DNA of 64,000 nt from assembly GCA_048594975.1 (NCBI GenBank), contig JBMDXQ010000019.1:1-64000 (forward strand). Direction: 5' to 3'. The position numbers were made by a program, and so were the translations under genes. This DNA comes from JBMDXB01 sp048594975 (GTDB lineage: Bacteria > Acidobacteriota > Vicinamibacteria > Vicinamibacterales > 2-12-FULL-66-21). Every line of letters begins with the position of its first letter. Within the stretch, counting starts at the first letter, position 1. The notes under the pieces are model-generated. The model was given only the letters and a program-made list of their open reading frames with translations, ran no database searches and was not told the origin of the DNA. This document shows, piece by piece, positions 9,087 through 17,855 of the stretch.

Positions 9087-12000
9087 ATGTCCCGCATCCG
9101 AAAGCTGCTTTCGCCGGTCGTCGAGCTGCGCGACGAGGAGGCGGCGACCGCGCTGATGATGTTCGCCTACACCTTCCTGCTGATGTGGTCGTACAACATC
9201 ATCAAGCCGATCACCCGCTCTGCGTTCATCAAGCAGCTGGGCGCCGACAACATCCCGTGGATGCCGCTCGTCGCCAGCTTCGTCATCGCCGCGTTCATGG
9301 CCGGCTATACCTGGCTGGTCGCACGGCTGCCGCAGCGGTGGGGGCTGCCGTTGATCCAGGCCGGCATGGTCGCGGTCATGGTGGCGTTCTGGTTCCTCTT
9401 CCGGACGGAGGCGACGGTCGTCGCCGCGGCGTTCTACCTGTGGGGCCTCATCCTCGGCGTACTGCTCACCAGCCAGTTCTGGACGCTCGCCAACATCACC
9501 TACGATCCGCGGCAGGCGAAGCGCCTGTTCGGGTTCATCGGCGGCGGCGCACCCCTCGGCGGGCTCGCGGGCGCCTACATGGCGTACCAGGCGAACTTCT
9601 TCGGGACGTTCAACCTGCTGCTGTACAGCGCCGGCCTGCTGGCGATCGCGGCCGCCGTCGTCTCGTTCATTCTCGCGCGCGAGAAGCCGGCGGCGGCGCT
9701 CAGCGCCGAGGAGGAGCAGGGGGTGGGCTTCGGCGAGGCCATCCGGCTGCTGCGCTCCTCGAAGCACCTGCAAGTGATCGCCATGGTCATCAGCTTCGCG
9801 GCCATCGGCGCCAACATCATCGAGCAGCAGCTGAACATGGCGACCGAGGCGTTCAAGGGACGCACCGACGTCGACGCGCTGACGTCGTTTCTCGGCCTGG
9901 TCGCCGCCTGGATGTCGGGGATCGCCTTCTTCGTCCAGGTGTGGCTGACCAGCCGGATCCACCGGTATCTCGGCATCGGCTTCGCGTTGCTGGTGCTGCC
10001 GATCGGCTTCGGCATCACCGCCACGGTGATGCTGCTCAACGCGGTGCTGTGGGCGCCGGCGCTCGCCCGCGTGCTCGACCAGTCGCTGCGCTACACGGTC
10101 GACAAGACGAGCCGCGAGATCCTGTTCCTGCCGCTGCCCGGCGACGTCAAGCAGCGGGCCAAGCCGTTCGTCGACGTGACCGTCGATCGTGTCGCCAAGG
10201 GCGTCAGCGCCCTGCTTCTGCTCGTGCTCGTGCAGCCCTGGGGGCTGAATCTCGACTGGCAGCAGATCAGCTACGCGAGCCTGGCGATCGTCGGTCTGTG
10301 GGTCGCGATGACGTTCGTGGCCAAGCGCGGCTACGTCAGGGCGTTCCGCCAGGGCCTGGAGCAGCGCGCGGTAGTCGCCTCCGACGTGCGGCTCGCGGCG
10401 GCCGACCTGTCCACCGTCGAAACGCTCGTCGAGCAGCTGTCCCACCCCGACCCGGCGCGCGTCGTCTACGCGATCGACGTGCTCGAGTCGCTCGACAAGC
10501 GGAACCTGGTGACCCCGCTGCTGCTCTACCACGAGGCGCCGCTGGTGCGCGTGCGCGCGCTCGGCGCGCTGGGGGCGGTGCGCAGCGACATCGCGCAGCA
10601 GTGGACCCCGCAGATCCGCCGGCTGCTCGGCGATCCGGACGCCGCGGTCCGCGCCGCCGCGCTCTCCGCGCTGAGCGCGATCAACCGCGAGGATGCCGCG
10701 TCAGTGGCGCGGCCGCTGCTGACCGACGCCGACCCGCGCATCTGTGCGACGGCGGCCGTGGCGCTGGCGGGCAGCGCCGACCCCGCCGACGTCGCCGCCG
10801 CCGAGGCGCGGCTGCTGGAGCTGTCGCGCGATTCGCGGGACGCCACGCGCGGGGCGCGCCGGGACGTGGCGACGGCAATCCGCCAGATCGCCGACCCGCG
10901 CTTCCGCCGGCTGCTGATCCCGCTGCTCTACGATCCGGCGCCGGAGGTCGCGGAAGCCGCGATGGAGAGCGTCCGTGCCGCGGGGACGTCGGACTTCATC
11001 TTCGTGCCGACGCTCGTCTCGCTGCTGCGCCACCGGCAGCTCAAGGCGGCGGCGCGCGACGTACTGGTCGGCTACGGCGAGCCGGCGGTCGACGTCCTCG
11101 CGCACTTCATGGGTGACGAGGAGGAGGACGTCTGGGTCCGCCGGCACATCCCGGCGACGCTGGCGCGGATCCCCTCGCAGAAGACCGTTGACGTGCTCAT
11201 CGCCGCCCTGCAGGCGCCGGACGGCTTCCTGCGCTACAAGGCGATCGCCGCGCTCGAACGGCTGTGCCGCGCGCGCGAGGATCTGGCGTTCAGCCGCGAG
11301 CCGATCGAGGCGCTGGCCGTGCGCGAAGGCCGCCGGTACTTCGACGCGCTCTCGCTGCACTACAACCTGTTCGTGCGCGGCCGCCTGCCCGCCGACGCGC
11401 TGCTTGCCCAGGCGCTGGACGAGAAGATGCGCCGCACCAAGGACCGCGTCTATCGGCTGCTCGGCCTGATCTACCCCTGGCAGGACGTGTCGGCGGCGCG
11501 CTGGACGCTCGAACAGGGCGACGCCCGCCGCCGCGCGAGCGCTTCGGAGTACCTGGACAATCTGCTCACCGGCCAGCTGCGCAGGCGGATCTTGCCGATT
11601 CTCGAGGAGCTGCCGCTCGAGGAGAAGGTCCGCCGCGCCAACGTGCTGCAGCGCACGCGCCCGCGCGACGTCGAGGAAACGCTGCTGCAGCTCATCAACG
11701 ACGACGACCAGGTCATCGCCGCGGCCGCGATCGACATGGTGCGCGAGCTCAAGACGTGGAGCCTGGCGGGCGACATCGAGCACGTGCTCGCGCACCGCGA
11801 CGTGCGGGACTGGTACGTCTTCGAATCGGCGTCGTGGACGCTGGCGGAAATGCGAGTGGCCGCCGATCGCCGCCGCGAGCTCTGGCTCGAGCCGCTGCCG
11901 GCGGCGCAGCTCGCCGGCATGCTCCGGCGGCTGCCACTCTTCGCCCAGGTCTCGGTCGACGCGCTGTTTCGCATCGCCGGCACCGCGCGACAGGTTCGGC

Positions 12001-12770
12001 ACGAGAGCGGCACGATCCTGCTGCAGGAGGGCGCGGTCCCCGAGCTGACGCACCTGCTGCTCGACGGCCGGGTGCGCGCCGCCGGACGCGACACGCCGGC
12101 GCAGACCATCGACGCGCCGGCGGCGCTGGGGTTCGTGGAGATCCTGCAGGGGATCACGCAGCGCGAGACCGTCCGCACCACGGACGTGGCCGTGACGCTC
12201 GCGCTGACCGGGGAGGAGCTGCGCATGCTGATGGCGGACAACGCCGATCTGGTCAGCGGCCTGTTCGCTACCCTCGCCGACCGCGTCGATCCGGACGCCG
12301 TCGTGGTGACACCGACCGGCGCCGCCGGCGAGCTCGAACCGCTGGCCGACCGCGGCGTCGCTTTGGTCGACAAGATCCTCGCGCTGCAACGCGTGCCGCT
12401 GTTCGCGCGCGTCTCCGCCGACGAGATGCCGCGCCTGGCCGCCATCGCCGAGACCGTGCCGCTGAAGGCCGGCTCGGCGCTCTTCCCCGCGTCGGCGCCG
12501 GCGGCACTCTGGCTGCTGCTCTCCGGCGAGGTGTCGCTCGAGCAGACGGTGCGCGGCGGGCAGACGGTTGCCCGTGGCGGCGATGTCATCGGCGCGCTGG
12601 CGACCATGGCCGGACGGCCGCTCGGCCGCGCCGCCGACGTGCTGCGCAGCGGCGTCGCGCTGCGCATCCAGCAGGACCTGCTGCTCGACGCCCTCGGCTC
12701 CAGCCCGGAACTGCTCCGGCAGCTGTTCGCGGGAATATTCCGGATCGAGGCCGACACGGTGAGGATTTAG
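9087..12770 (+). CDS. nucleotide-translocase-like MFS protein with HEAT repeats and two cNMP-type domains
   Basis: A 1227-residue paralogue of the divergent gene. Residues about 15-430 are the transporter core (IKPITRSAFIKQLG, RQAKRLFGFIGGGAP). About 435-930 are HEAT repeats. About 945-1070 and 1100-1220 each resemble a cyclic-nucleotide-binding beta-roll, introduced by LRRLPLFAQVS and LQRVPLFARVS. In the second domain the phosphate-binding cassette reads GDVIGALATMAGRPLGRAA: the usual GE pair is missing, so ligand binding may be lost. The first is similarly divergent. A membrane transporter gated or scaffolded by its soluble part is an inference; no substrate is visible. Confidence 0.85.
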   Translation: MSRIRKLLSPVVELRDEEAATALMMFAYTFLLMWSYNIIKPITRSAFIKQLGADNIPWMPLVASFVIAAFMAGYTWLVARLPQRWGLPLIQAGMVAVMVAFWFLFRTEATVVAAAFYLWGLILGVLLTSQFWTLANITYDPRQAKRLFGFIGGGAPLGGLAGAYMAYQANFFGTFNLLLYSAGLLAIAAAVVSFILAREKPAAALSAEEEQGVGFGEAIRLLRSSKHLQVIAMVISFAAIGANIIEQQLNMATEAFKGRTDVDALTSFLGLVAAWMSGIAFFVQVWLTSRIHRYLGIGFALLVLPIGFGITATVMLLNAVLWAPALARVLDQSLRYTVDKTSREILFLPLPGDVKQRAKPFVDVTVDRVAKGVSALLLLVLVQPWGLNLDWQQISYASLAIVGLWVAMTFVAKRGYVRAFRQGLEQRAVVASDVRLAAADLSTVETLVEQLSHPDPARVVYAIDVLESLDKRNLVTPLLLYHEAPLVRVRALGALGAVRSDIAQQWTPQIRRLLGDPDAAVRAAALSALSAINREDAASVARPLLTDADPRICATAAVALAGSADPADVAAAEARLLELSRDSRDATRGARRDVATAIRQIADPRFRRLLIPLLYDPAPEVAEAAMESVRAAGTSDFIFVPTLVSLLRHRQLKAAARDVLVGYGEPAVDVLAHFMGDEEEDVWVRRHIPATLARIPSQKTVDVLIAALQAPDGFLRYKAIAALERLCRAREDLAFSREPIEALAVREGRRYFDALSLHYNLFVRGRLPADALLAQALDEKMRRTKDRVYRLLGLIYPWQDVSAARWTLEQGDARRRASASEYLDNLLTGQLRRRILPILEELPLEEKVRRANVLQRTRPRDVEETLLQLINDDDQVIAAAAIDMVRELKTWSLAGDIEHVLAHRDVRDWYVFESASWTLAEMRVAADRRRELWLEPLPAAQLAGMLRRLPLFAQVSVDALFRIAGTARQVRHESGTILLQEGAVPELTHLLLDGRVRAAGRDTPAQTIDAPAALGFVEILQGITQRETVRTTDVAVTLALTGEELRMLMADNADLVSGLFATLADRVDPDAVVVTPTGAAGELEPLADRGVALVDKILALQRVPLFARVSADEMPRLAAIAETVPLKAGSALFPASAPAALWLLLSGEVSLEQTVRGGQTVARGGDVIGALATMAGRPLGRAADVLRSGVALRIQQDLLLDALGSSPELLRQLFAGIFRIEADTVRI

Positions 12771-13153
12771 CTGGAGGAGACAGCCGTCGCGGACAACTCC
12801 CACGGACCACCGGCCAATCCCCAGACACGCGGACACCGGCCCTTGGCAACTGGGAGTGGAGATGAAGTGTTGACGCGGGTAACCGCGAGTTTCCGGGCGC
12901 CGCCGCGGCATGCGAGCGCCGCGGCGCAGCGCCGCCCTGCACCTCGCCCGCCGCCGTGTCGACGACGACAGCCACAGCGTAGCCGTACTTCACCCCGCCC
13001 GTGCGTCTTTGGAACCGGTCGCCGCGCGCCGCGGGGTCCTGCCGCGGCGGTCGGGAGCCCACGGCCGCGTCCCGAATGCCGCTAGCCGCGCGTCCTGCCA
13101 GCGCCGTTCAGGCCGAAGAGGAGGGCGGCCAGCGCGGGCAGCACGCGCGACGC
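12771..13153. other. gene-free stretch between convergent genes
   Basis: These 383 bases lie between the ends of the plus-strand transporter gene and the minus-strand transketolase-like gene. I see no credible coding frame, RNA gene, tandem repeat or T-tract terminator. A 7-bp ACTCCCA/TGGGAGT pair near 12799 and 12850 is too short and too far apart to matter. Confidence 0.5.
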
Positions 13154-15415
13154 TCACGCGCGGCCGAGGAGCGCGGCGGCCAGCCTTTCGTCGGTCAGAC
13201 CGTAATGCGCCCAGACCTCGAGGTGGGATTCCGACGGGGCGACGTGCGGGTCGGCGAGTCCGAAGTGCTCCAGCGCGACGGCCCTCCCGGTCAGCTGCCC
13301 GGCGACGTATGCGGCAAAGCCGCGCACGCCGGAGGAGGGCGTTCCGATAAGGCCGTCCTCGATGGTCAGCACGCGATCGTAGCGCCCGGGCAGACCGCGG
13401 ACGAAGTCGTCGGCGCCCGGGAAGCCGTTGATGATGTACACGTCGGACGCGGTGCCGGCGGCCGTCGCCTCGTCACTGGCCGAGGCGGCGACGTACGCGG
13501 GAGCGCCGAGCGCGAGGATCGCGGTGCGAGCGCCGGCATGCTGACGCAGCGCGGTGACGGCGGTCCACTCGTCGCCGGCGTTCCAGAGCGGCTCGGACGT
13601 GCCCTGGCGCGTGAGGATGGGGAGGTTGTCGCGCGGAATGCCGATGATGTGGCCGCCGAGACCGGCCGCCGCGTCCGTGACGGCGAGGAACGCGGCGCGC
13701 GCGTCGGCGGGCGCGTAGAAGCGGCGGAGGAACGGCAGGTAGCCGAGCGCGAGGCTCACCCAGTCGAGGCTCCAGCCGGAGAAATGATCGCGGCCGGTGC
13801 ACGCGCCCACGTGCGAGAAATGCATGAGGACGTTGAGGCCTTCGTTGATCCCGTTCAGATTGCGCTGGTAGCGCCAGTACTCGAAGCCTTCGCGGGCGAT
13901 GCCCTCCAGGAATGCGCCGAAGGTCGCAAAGACGTTCAGCTGCGGCCCCGGCGACGCGAACGACAGCCCGTCGGTCATCAGCGACGCCGCCTGCTCCTCG
14001 ATGCTCATCTCGAACTGGTGCCCGGGCGGCAGCAGCGCCGCCGCCTTGCCGAGCCGCGTCGAGGGGTTGAGGTCGCACGACACGAAGAAGCAGTGCCGCG
14101 CGTGCTTCTTCGCGATCGCGACGTACGCCGCCTCCGAGCCGAGGCGCGGGCTCACCCACTTCTCGGGGCCGGGCAGCTGCAATTCCTCGAGGTCGCCGGG
14201 ATCGAGCCGCAGGTTCGGCGCTCCTTTCGGCGGTCGTGCCGTCGTGTTGACCGTTCGCGGCGCGGCGTCGCGCAACCGCTGCAGCGCAGTCGCCTCGTCG
14301 CCGGTCAGCTGCAGCATCGGGTTCGCGAGCGTCTTCTGCGCGTCGCGCCCTTTCATGCCGCCGTCGTGATGCCCCTCGCCGCCGGGCAGATTGTTCACGT
14401 AGAACACGCACTCGAGCATCGCGTGCGGGTCGCGATAACTCATGAGCGAGCCCGGGACCCAGACCGGCGTGTCCAGGGGCACGCGGTGCCTTTCCGCGAA
14501 CGCCGCTGCCTCGGCGCCGATGCCGTGGCTCTCGGCGAACGTCTCGACGGTGACCGGGGCATGCTTCGCGGACCGGTAGCCGACCGGGTAGATGAGCGAC
14601 GGCTTTCCCTCCTGCGCCAGCGCGAACGCCTCACGGTAGGCCTCGAACAGGGCGGTGCGATCGTGCAGCGACCGTACTTCGAGGATCCGCACGCCGAAGC
14701 TGGAGACGATCGGGCGCGGGTCGCGGTCCATGATCTTCGCCGTGGTGCCCGAGAGCTGGATGCCGTTGCGATGCATCACGAAGACGATGGGAGCGGAGTG
14801 GATCGCCGCGGCGTTGAACCCGTTGAGCGCCTGGCCCGAGATCCAGCCGGCGTCGCCGCAGTGGCACAGGACGAGCGGCTCGCGGTGCCGCGCCTTCAGC
14901 CCGAGCGCCAGGCCGGTGGCGACCGGGATGGTGACGCCGAGCCGGCCGGACCCGAGCGGCGTCCCGCCGGCGATCCACGAGACGTGACCGGCGATGTCGA
15001 GGCTGCGCCGGAACTTCTCGATCACACGATCCTTCGGCAGAAAGCCGAGCGCCGACAAGGCTCCGTAATACCCGATGCTGGCGTGGCCGTGCTCGATCGC
15101 GTATTGCCGCGCGTCGTAGTCCACGGCGGTCAGCGTCATGAGGAGCGGCCCAATCAGCTCGAGCCCGCCTCCGAGATGATCGATGTCATTCACCTTCGCG
15201 AGCGAGGCCAGCGATTCGACGGCGACGGCGGCGGCGGTCTTCTCCAGAGCGGAAAGCGCGAGGTCAGCCTCCGGCGCCAGGCGCTGCTGTTTCAGGTCGA
15301 GCGTGAGCGGCAGGACGTTCGAGCGGATGCGCTCGCCCACCAGCGGCGTGTCTTTCAGGAGCTGCGCGTTGCGCCGATCCTGCCCTTCGGCGGCGCGCAT
15401 CAGCGGTGTGGACAT
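13154..15415 (-). CDS. transketolase-like thiamine-diphosphate enzyme
   Basis: A 753-residue protein with the three-part transketolase architecture. The TPP pyrophosphate region is degenerate relative to the classic GDG-N motif: it reads CGDAGWISGQ and then VMHRNGIQL. The central pyrimidine domain contains MSIEEQAASLMTDGLSF, and the last 150 residues contain the C-terminal domain (VYIINGFPGADDFV). It lacks the usual EGQ of E. coli TktA, so a sugar other than xylulose phosphate, or another ketol transfer, is possible. The ATG at 15415 is set by TAAGAT 8 nt upstream; that hexamer overlaps the TAA stop of the upstream DUF255 gene. Confidence 0.78.
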   Translation of the reverse strand: MSTPLMRAAEGQDRRNAQLLKDTPLVGERIRSNVLPLTLDLKQQRLAPEADLALSALEKTAAAVAVESLASLAKVNDIDHLGGGLELIGPLLMTLTAVDYDARQYAIEHGHASIGYYGALSALGFLPKDRVIEKFRRSLDIAGHVSWIAGGTPLGSGRLGVTIPVATGLALGLKARHREPLVLCHCGDAGWISGQALNGFNAAAIHSAPIVFVMHRNGIQLSGTTAKIMDRDPRPIVSSFGVRILEVRSLHDRTALFEAYREAFALAQEGKPSLIYPVGYRSAKHAPVTVETFAESHGIGAEAAAFAERHRVPLDTPVWVPGSLMSYRDPHAMLECVFYVNNLPGGEGHHDGGMKGRDAQKTLANPMLQLTGDEATALQRLRDAAPRTVNTTARPPKGAPNLRLDPGDLEELQLPGPEKWVSPRLGSEAAYVAIAKKHARHCFFVSCDLNPSTRLGKAAALLPPGHQFEMSIEEQAASLMTDGLSFASPGPQLNVFATFGAFLEGIAREGFEYWRYQRNLNGINEGLNVLMHFSHVGACTGRDHFSGWSLDWVSLALGYLPFLRRFYAPADARAAFLAVTDAAAGLGGHIIGIPRDNLPILTRQGTSEPLWNAGDEWTAVTALRQHAGARTAILALGAPAYVAASASDEATAAGTASDVYIINGFPGADDFVRGLPGRYDRVLTIEDGLIGTPSSGVRGFAAYVAGQLTGRAVALEHFGLADPHVAPSESHLEVWAHYGLTDERLAAALLGRA

Positions 15416-15423
15416 GGATCGGT

Positions 15424-15429
15424 ATCTTA
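15424..15429 (-). promoter_or_regulatory. -10 box TAAGAT overlapping the upstream stop codon
   Basis: TAAGAT on the minus strand begins with the TAA stop of the DUF255 gene (15427-15429) and ends 8 nt before the ATG at 15415, so the downstream gene can be transcribed separately. Confidence 0.5.
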
Positions 15430-16851
15430 CTCTGCCTGTTCGCGGGCGAGCACGTAGTGGGCCGCGAGCGGGCCGTGGCGGGCGGCGGCGGCGGCCACGG
15501 CGGCGAGCGCCGCGTCGGCGAGCTGCGCGAAGGCGCTGTCGCCCGAGGAGACCGCGAGCCGTCCGAGGACGCGCGCCGCGTCGCAGTTGTGCACGAACGG
15601 CTTCAGCCGCACGCGCAGCAGCCCGACATCCGCCTCCGCAATCGGCGAGCGATCGAACAAACCGCCGCCCTCGTCGTCCCACAGGGCGCGCACCGCCTGG
15701 TGCATCAGCTCCTCCGCCATCATCTCGTAGACCTCGTCGCTGGTGGCAGCGTAGGCGTCAAGGAGCGCCGCAGCCATCCTCACCTGGTCCCCGAGCAGTC
15801 CGCGCACGCGCGGGCCGCCGTCGAGATAGTGGGCCACGCCCCGTCCCGGCCGGTAGCAGGCGAGGAGCATCCGCTCGAGCGAACGCAGGGCGAAGTCGCG
15901 CAGCGAGTCGTCGCCGAACAACGCCGCAGCCGGCAGCATCGCCGACGCCATCAGCGCGTTCCCGTCGGCGTACAGCGTCCTGTCAACCTGGCCGTCGCTC
16001 ACGCGCTGCGACCCGTACCAACCGCCGTCATCGGTGTCGGACAGGAAACGCTGCACGTAGCGGACGACGCCGGCGGCGCGGTCGGCGAAGCGGGAAGTCT
16101 CGAACACCCGGGCGGCGTCCACGTACAGACGGAGCAGCTGCGCGTTGACCTCGAGCGTCTTCTCGGGGTGCGGCTCGCGCCAGTCGCGGGCCGCCGCGTA
16201 GCGGAAGAACCCACCATCCACCTCGTCGTACAGCCCGCCCCACCCCATCGCGTCGAGGGTGGTGATGACGATCTCGGCAAGCCGCGGATCGTCGGTGCGA
16301 CGGTAGCGCGCGAGCGCGAGGTGCAGCGGCGCCACGTGCGGGAACTTCCCGGCCGTGCCGAACCCGCCATGCTGCTCGTCGTACTCCGCAAGCACGCGCG
16401 CGGTGAGCGCGTCGCAATCCACGTCGCCCGCGGCGACCTCGCCGACATGCACGGGGGGGGCGGCGGCTCCGGCCGGAGTGCCGCGCACGAACGCTGCGCG
16501 GACGTCGTCGAGGACCGCAAGCATGCGCGAGCGTTCGACGTAGGTACCGCCGCCGAGCAGCTCCCCGTCCGGCGTGAGAAACGCCGTAGTCGGCCAGCCG
16601 CCGAGCGCGTAGCGCTCGCTGATGTCCGGGCGCCGATCGGCGTCGACGCGCACGGGAACGAAGCCGTCGTTGATGTGCGCGGCGACTGCCGGATCGGCAT
16701 AGCTCGTCCGATCCATCTCGCGACAGGACTCGGACCACGAGGTCGTGATGCAGAGGAGCACCGGCTTGCGCTCCGCGCGGGCACGGGCGAACGCGGCGGG
16801 GCTCCACGGCAGCCATGCGACCTCGCGCGGCACGAGGCGCGGGGGAGCCAT
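15427..16851 (-). CDS. DUF255 thioredoxin-fold protein (YyaL/SSP411-like)
   Basis: A 474-residue protein with an N-terminal thioredoxin-like domain (about 1-115) and an alpha/alpha barrel-like remainder, the arrangement of the YyaL/spermatogenesis-associated protein 20 family. Family members usually have a CHWCHVM-type motif; here the equivalent is TSWSESCREMD, with one cysteine only, so a dithiol reaction is unlikely. It is also shorter than the usual 650-700 residues. The cis-Pro segment GGWPTTAFLTPDG is intact. The ATG at 16851 follows TATAAT by 9 nt, and that box is shared with the divergent gene at 16875. Confidence 0.85.
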   Translation of the reverse strand: MAPPRLVPREVAWLPWSPAAFARARAERKPVLLCITTSWSESCREMDRTSYADPAVAAHINDGFVPVRVDADRRPDISERYALGGWPTTAFLTPDGELLGGGTYVERSRMLAVLDDVRAAFVRGTPAGAAAPPVHVGEVAAGDVDCDALTARVLAEYDEQHGGFGTAGKFPHVAPLHLALARYRRTDDPRLAEIVITTLDAMGWGGLYDEVDGGFFRYAAARDWREPHPEKTLEVNAQLLRLYVDAARVFETSRFADRAAGVVRYVQRFLSDTDDGGWYGSQRVSDGQVDRTLYADGNALMASAMLPAAALFGDDSLRDFALRSLERMLLACYRPGRGVAHYLDGGPRVRGLLGDQVRMAAALLDAYAATSDEVYEMMAEELMHQAVRALWDDEGGGLFDRSPIAEADVGLLRVRLKPFVHNCDAARVLGRLAVSSGDSAFAQLADAALAAVAAAAARHGPLAAHYVLAREQAE

Positions 16852-16860
16852 GCGGCGGTG

Positions 16861-16868
16861 ATTATAAT
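16861..16868. promoter_or_regulatory. palindromic divergent -10 element ATTATAAT
   Basis: ATTATAAT is its own reverse complement. On the plus strand TATAAT (16863-16868) is 6 nt before ATG 16875; on the minus strand TATAAT (16861-16866) is 9 nt before ATG 16851. One 8-bp sequence therefore supplies the -10 box for two divergent genes, both with virtually no leader. Confidence 0.6.
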
Positions 16869-16874
16869 GATGGG

Positions 16875-17363
16875 ATGCTCGCATTGCGGTACGCCGCGCT
16901 GCTGGCGCTCGTCGTGTGGTGCGGCGGGCTCGTGGTGCTCGGCACGGTGGCGGCGCCCGCCGCATTCGACGTCGCCGCGGCACGGCAGGCTGCTGACGGA
17001 CGGCTGCTCGCCGGCGCCATGGTCGGCGAGGCGCTGCGCCGGTTTCACCGCGTGGCGTACCTCTGCGGCGCCGCCGGGCTCCTGAGCCTGGTGGCGCGCC
17101 GTATCCTCGGCCCGCGGCCGCGGCGGGCCGGTATCCGCGTCGCGCTCGCCGCGGTGATGCTCGGCGCTACCGCGTATTCCGGCACCGCGGTCAGCGGCCG
17201 CATCCGGACGCTGCAGGGCGAGATCGGCACCGCCCCGTCGAACCTTCCGGAGTCCGACGCGCGCCGCGCCGAGTTCGGCCGGCTGCACGCCACCTCCACC
17301 GCGCTGCTGCTCGTCCCGGTGCTCGGCAGCCTCGCGCTCATCTGGTGGGAGCTCAGGGACTGA
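16875..17363 (+). CDS. small membrane protein, DUF4149-like
   Basis: A 162-residue protein with four hydrophobic segments (about residues 3-28, 53-75, 85-103 and 137-158) and a polar periplasmic or cytoplasmic loop (about 105-135). The pattern and the R-F-H-R near residue 58 resemble DUF4149-type proteins; no function is known to me. The ATG at 16875 lies 6 nt after a perfect TATAAT. It starts a plus-strand run of five genes. Confidence 0.75.
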   Translation: MLALRYAALLALVVWCGGLVVLGTVAAPAAFDVAAARQAADGRLLAGAMVGEALRRFHRVAYLCGAAGLLSLVARRILGPRPRRAGIRVALAAVMLGATAYSGTAVSGRIRTLQGEIGTAPSNLPESDARRAEFGRLHATSTALLLVPVLGSLALIWWELRD

Positions 17364-17385
17364 GCGGCCCACCGCGGAGATTCCC

Positions 17386-17853
17386 GTGCAGAACTACGAT
17401 GCCATTCTCGAGCGGCTGCGCACCGAGATCTCGCGCGCGGACGACGGGACCGCCGCGCTGCAGGGCACGGTGCGCGTGCTGAAGGAGAGCCTGCCGTCCT
17501 ACACGTGGGTGGGCGTCTACCTGCTCCACGGCAACGAGCTGGTGCTCGGGCCGTACGCGGGCAGGCCGTCGCCGCACACCCGCATCCCGATGGGCCGCGG
17601 GATCTGCGGCGCGGCGGCGGCTGAACGCGCGACGATCATCGTCGACGACGTCAACGCCGACCCGCGCTACCTGGCCTGCAGCGTGGACACGCGATCGGAG
17701 ATCGTCGTCCCGATCATGGAAGGCGGCGACGTGCTCGGAGAGATCGACGTCGACAGCGATCTGCCGGCAGCGTTCGGCCCGGCCGACCGCGCGCTGCTGG
17801 AGAGGACGGCGGCGATGCTCGCCCCGCGGCTCGGCGCGGGCAACGATCGGTAG
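17386..17853 (+). CDS. GAF-domain protein, free methionine-(R)-sulfoxide reductase-like
   Basis: A 155-residue single GAF domain. The segments MGRGICGAAA, IIVDDVNADPRYLACS and TRSEIVVPI, then EIDVDSDLP, match the fRMsr (MsrC/YebR) family, which reduces free methionine-R-sulfoxide. Two of the family cysteines are present (in GRGICG and YLACS); the third, which usually lies between them, is absent, so turnover by the usual three-cysteine route is uncertain. The GTG start has GGAGA 5-6 nt upstream. The stop is 2 nt from the next ATG. Confidence 0.82.
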   Translation: MQNYDAILERLRTEISRADDGTAALQGTVRVLKESLPSYTWVGVYLLHGNELVLGPYAGRPSPHTRIPMGRGICGAAAAERATIIVDDVNADPRYLACSVDTRSEIVVPIMEGGDVLGEIDVDSDLPAAFGPADRALLERTAAMLAPRLGAGNDR

Positions 17854-17855
17854 CC

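Noticed and set aside
10701..12911. 736-codon minus-strand frame
   Set aside because: Antisense to the second transporter-HEAT gene, with no recognisable motif.
13082..13153. Short hydrophobic frame after the transketolase-like stop (minus strand)
   Set aside because: About 20 codons only, no start signal, no similarity; too short to call.
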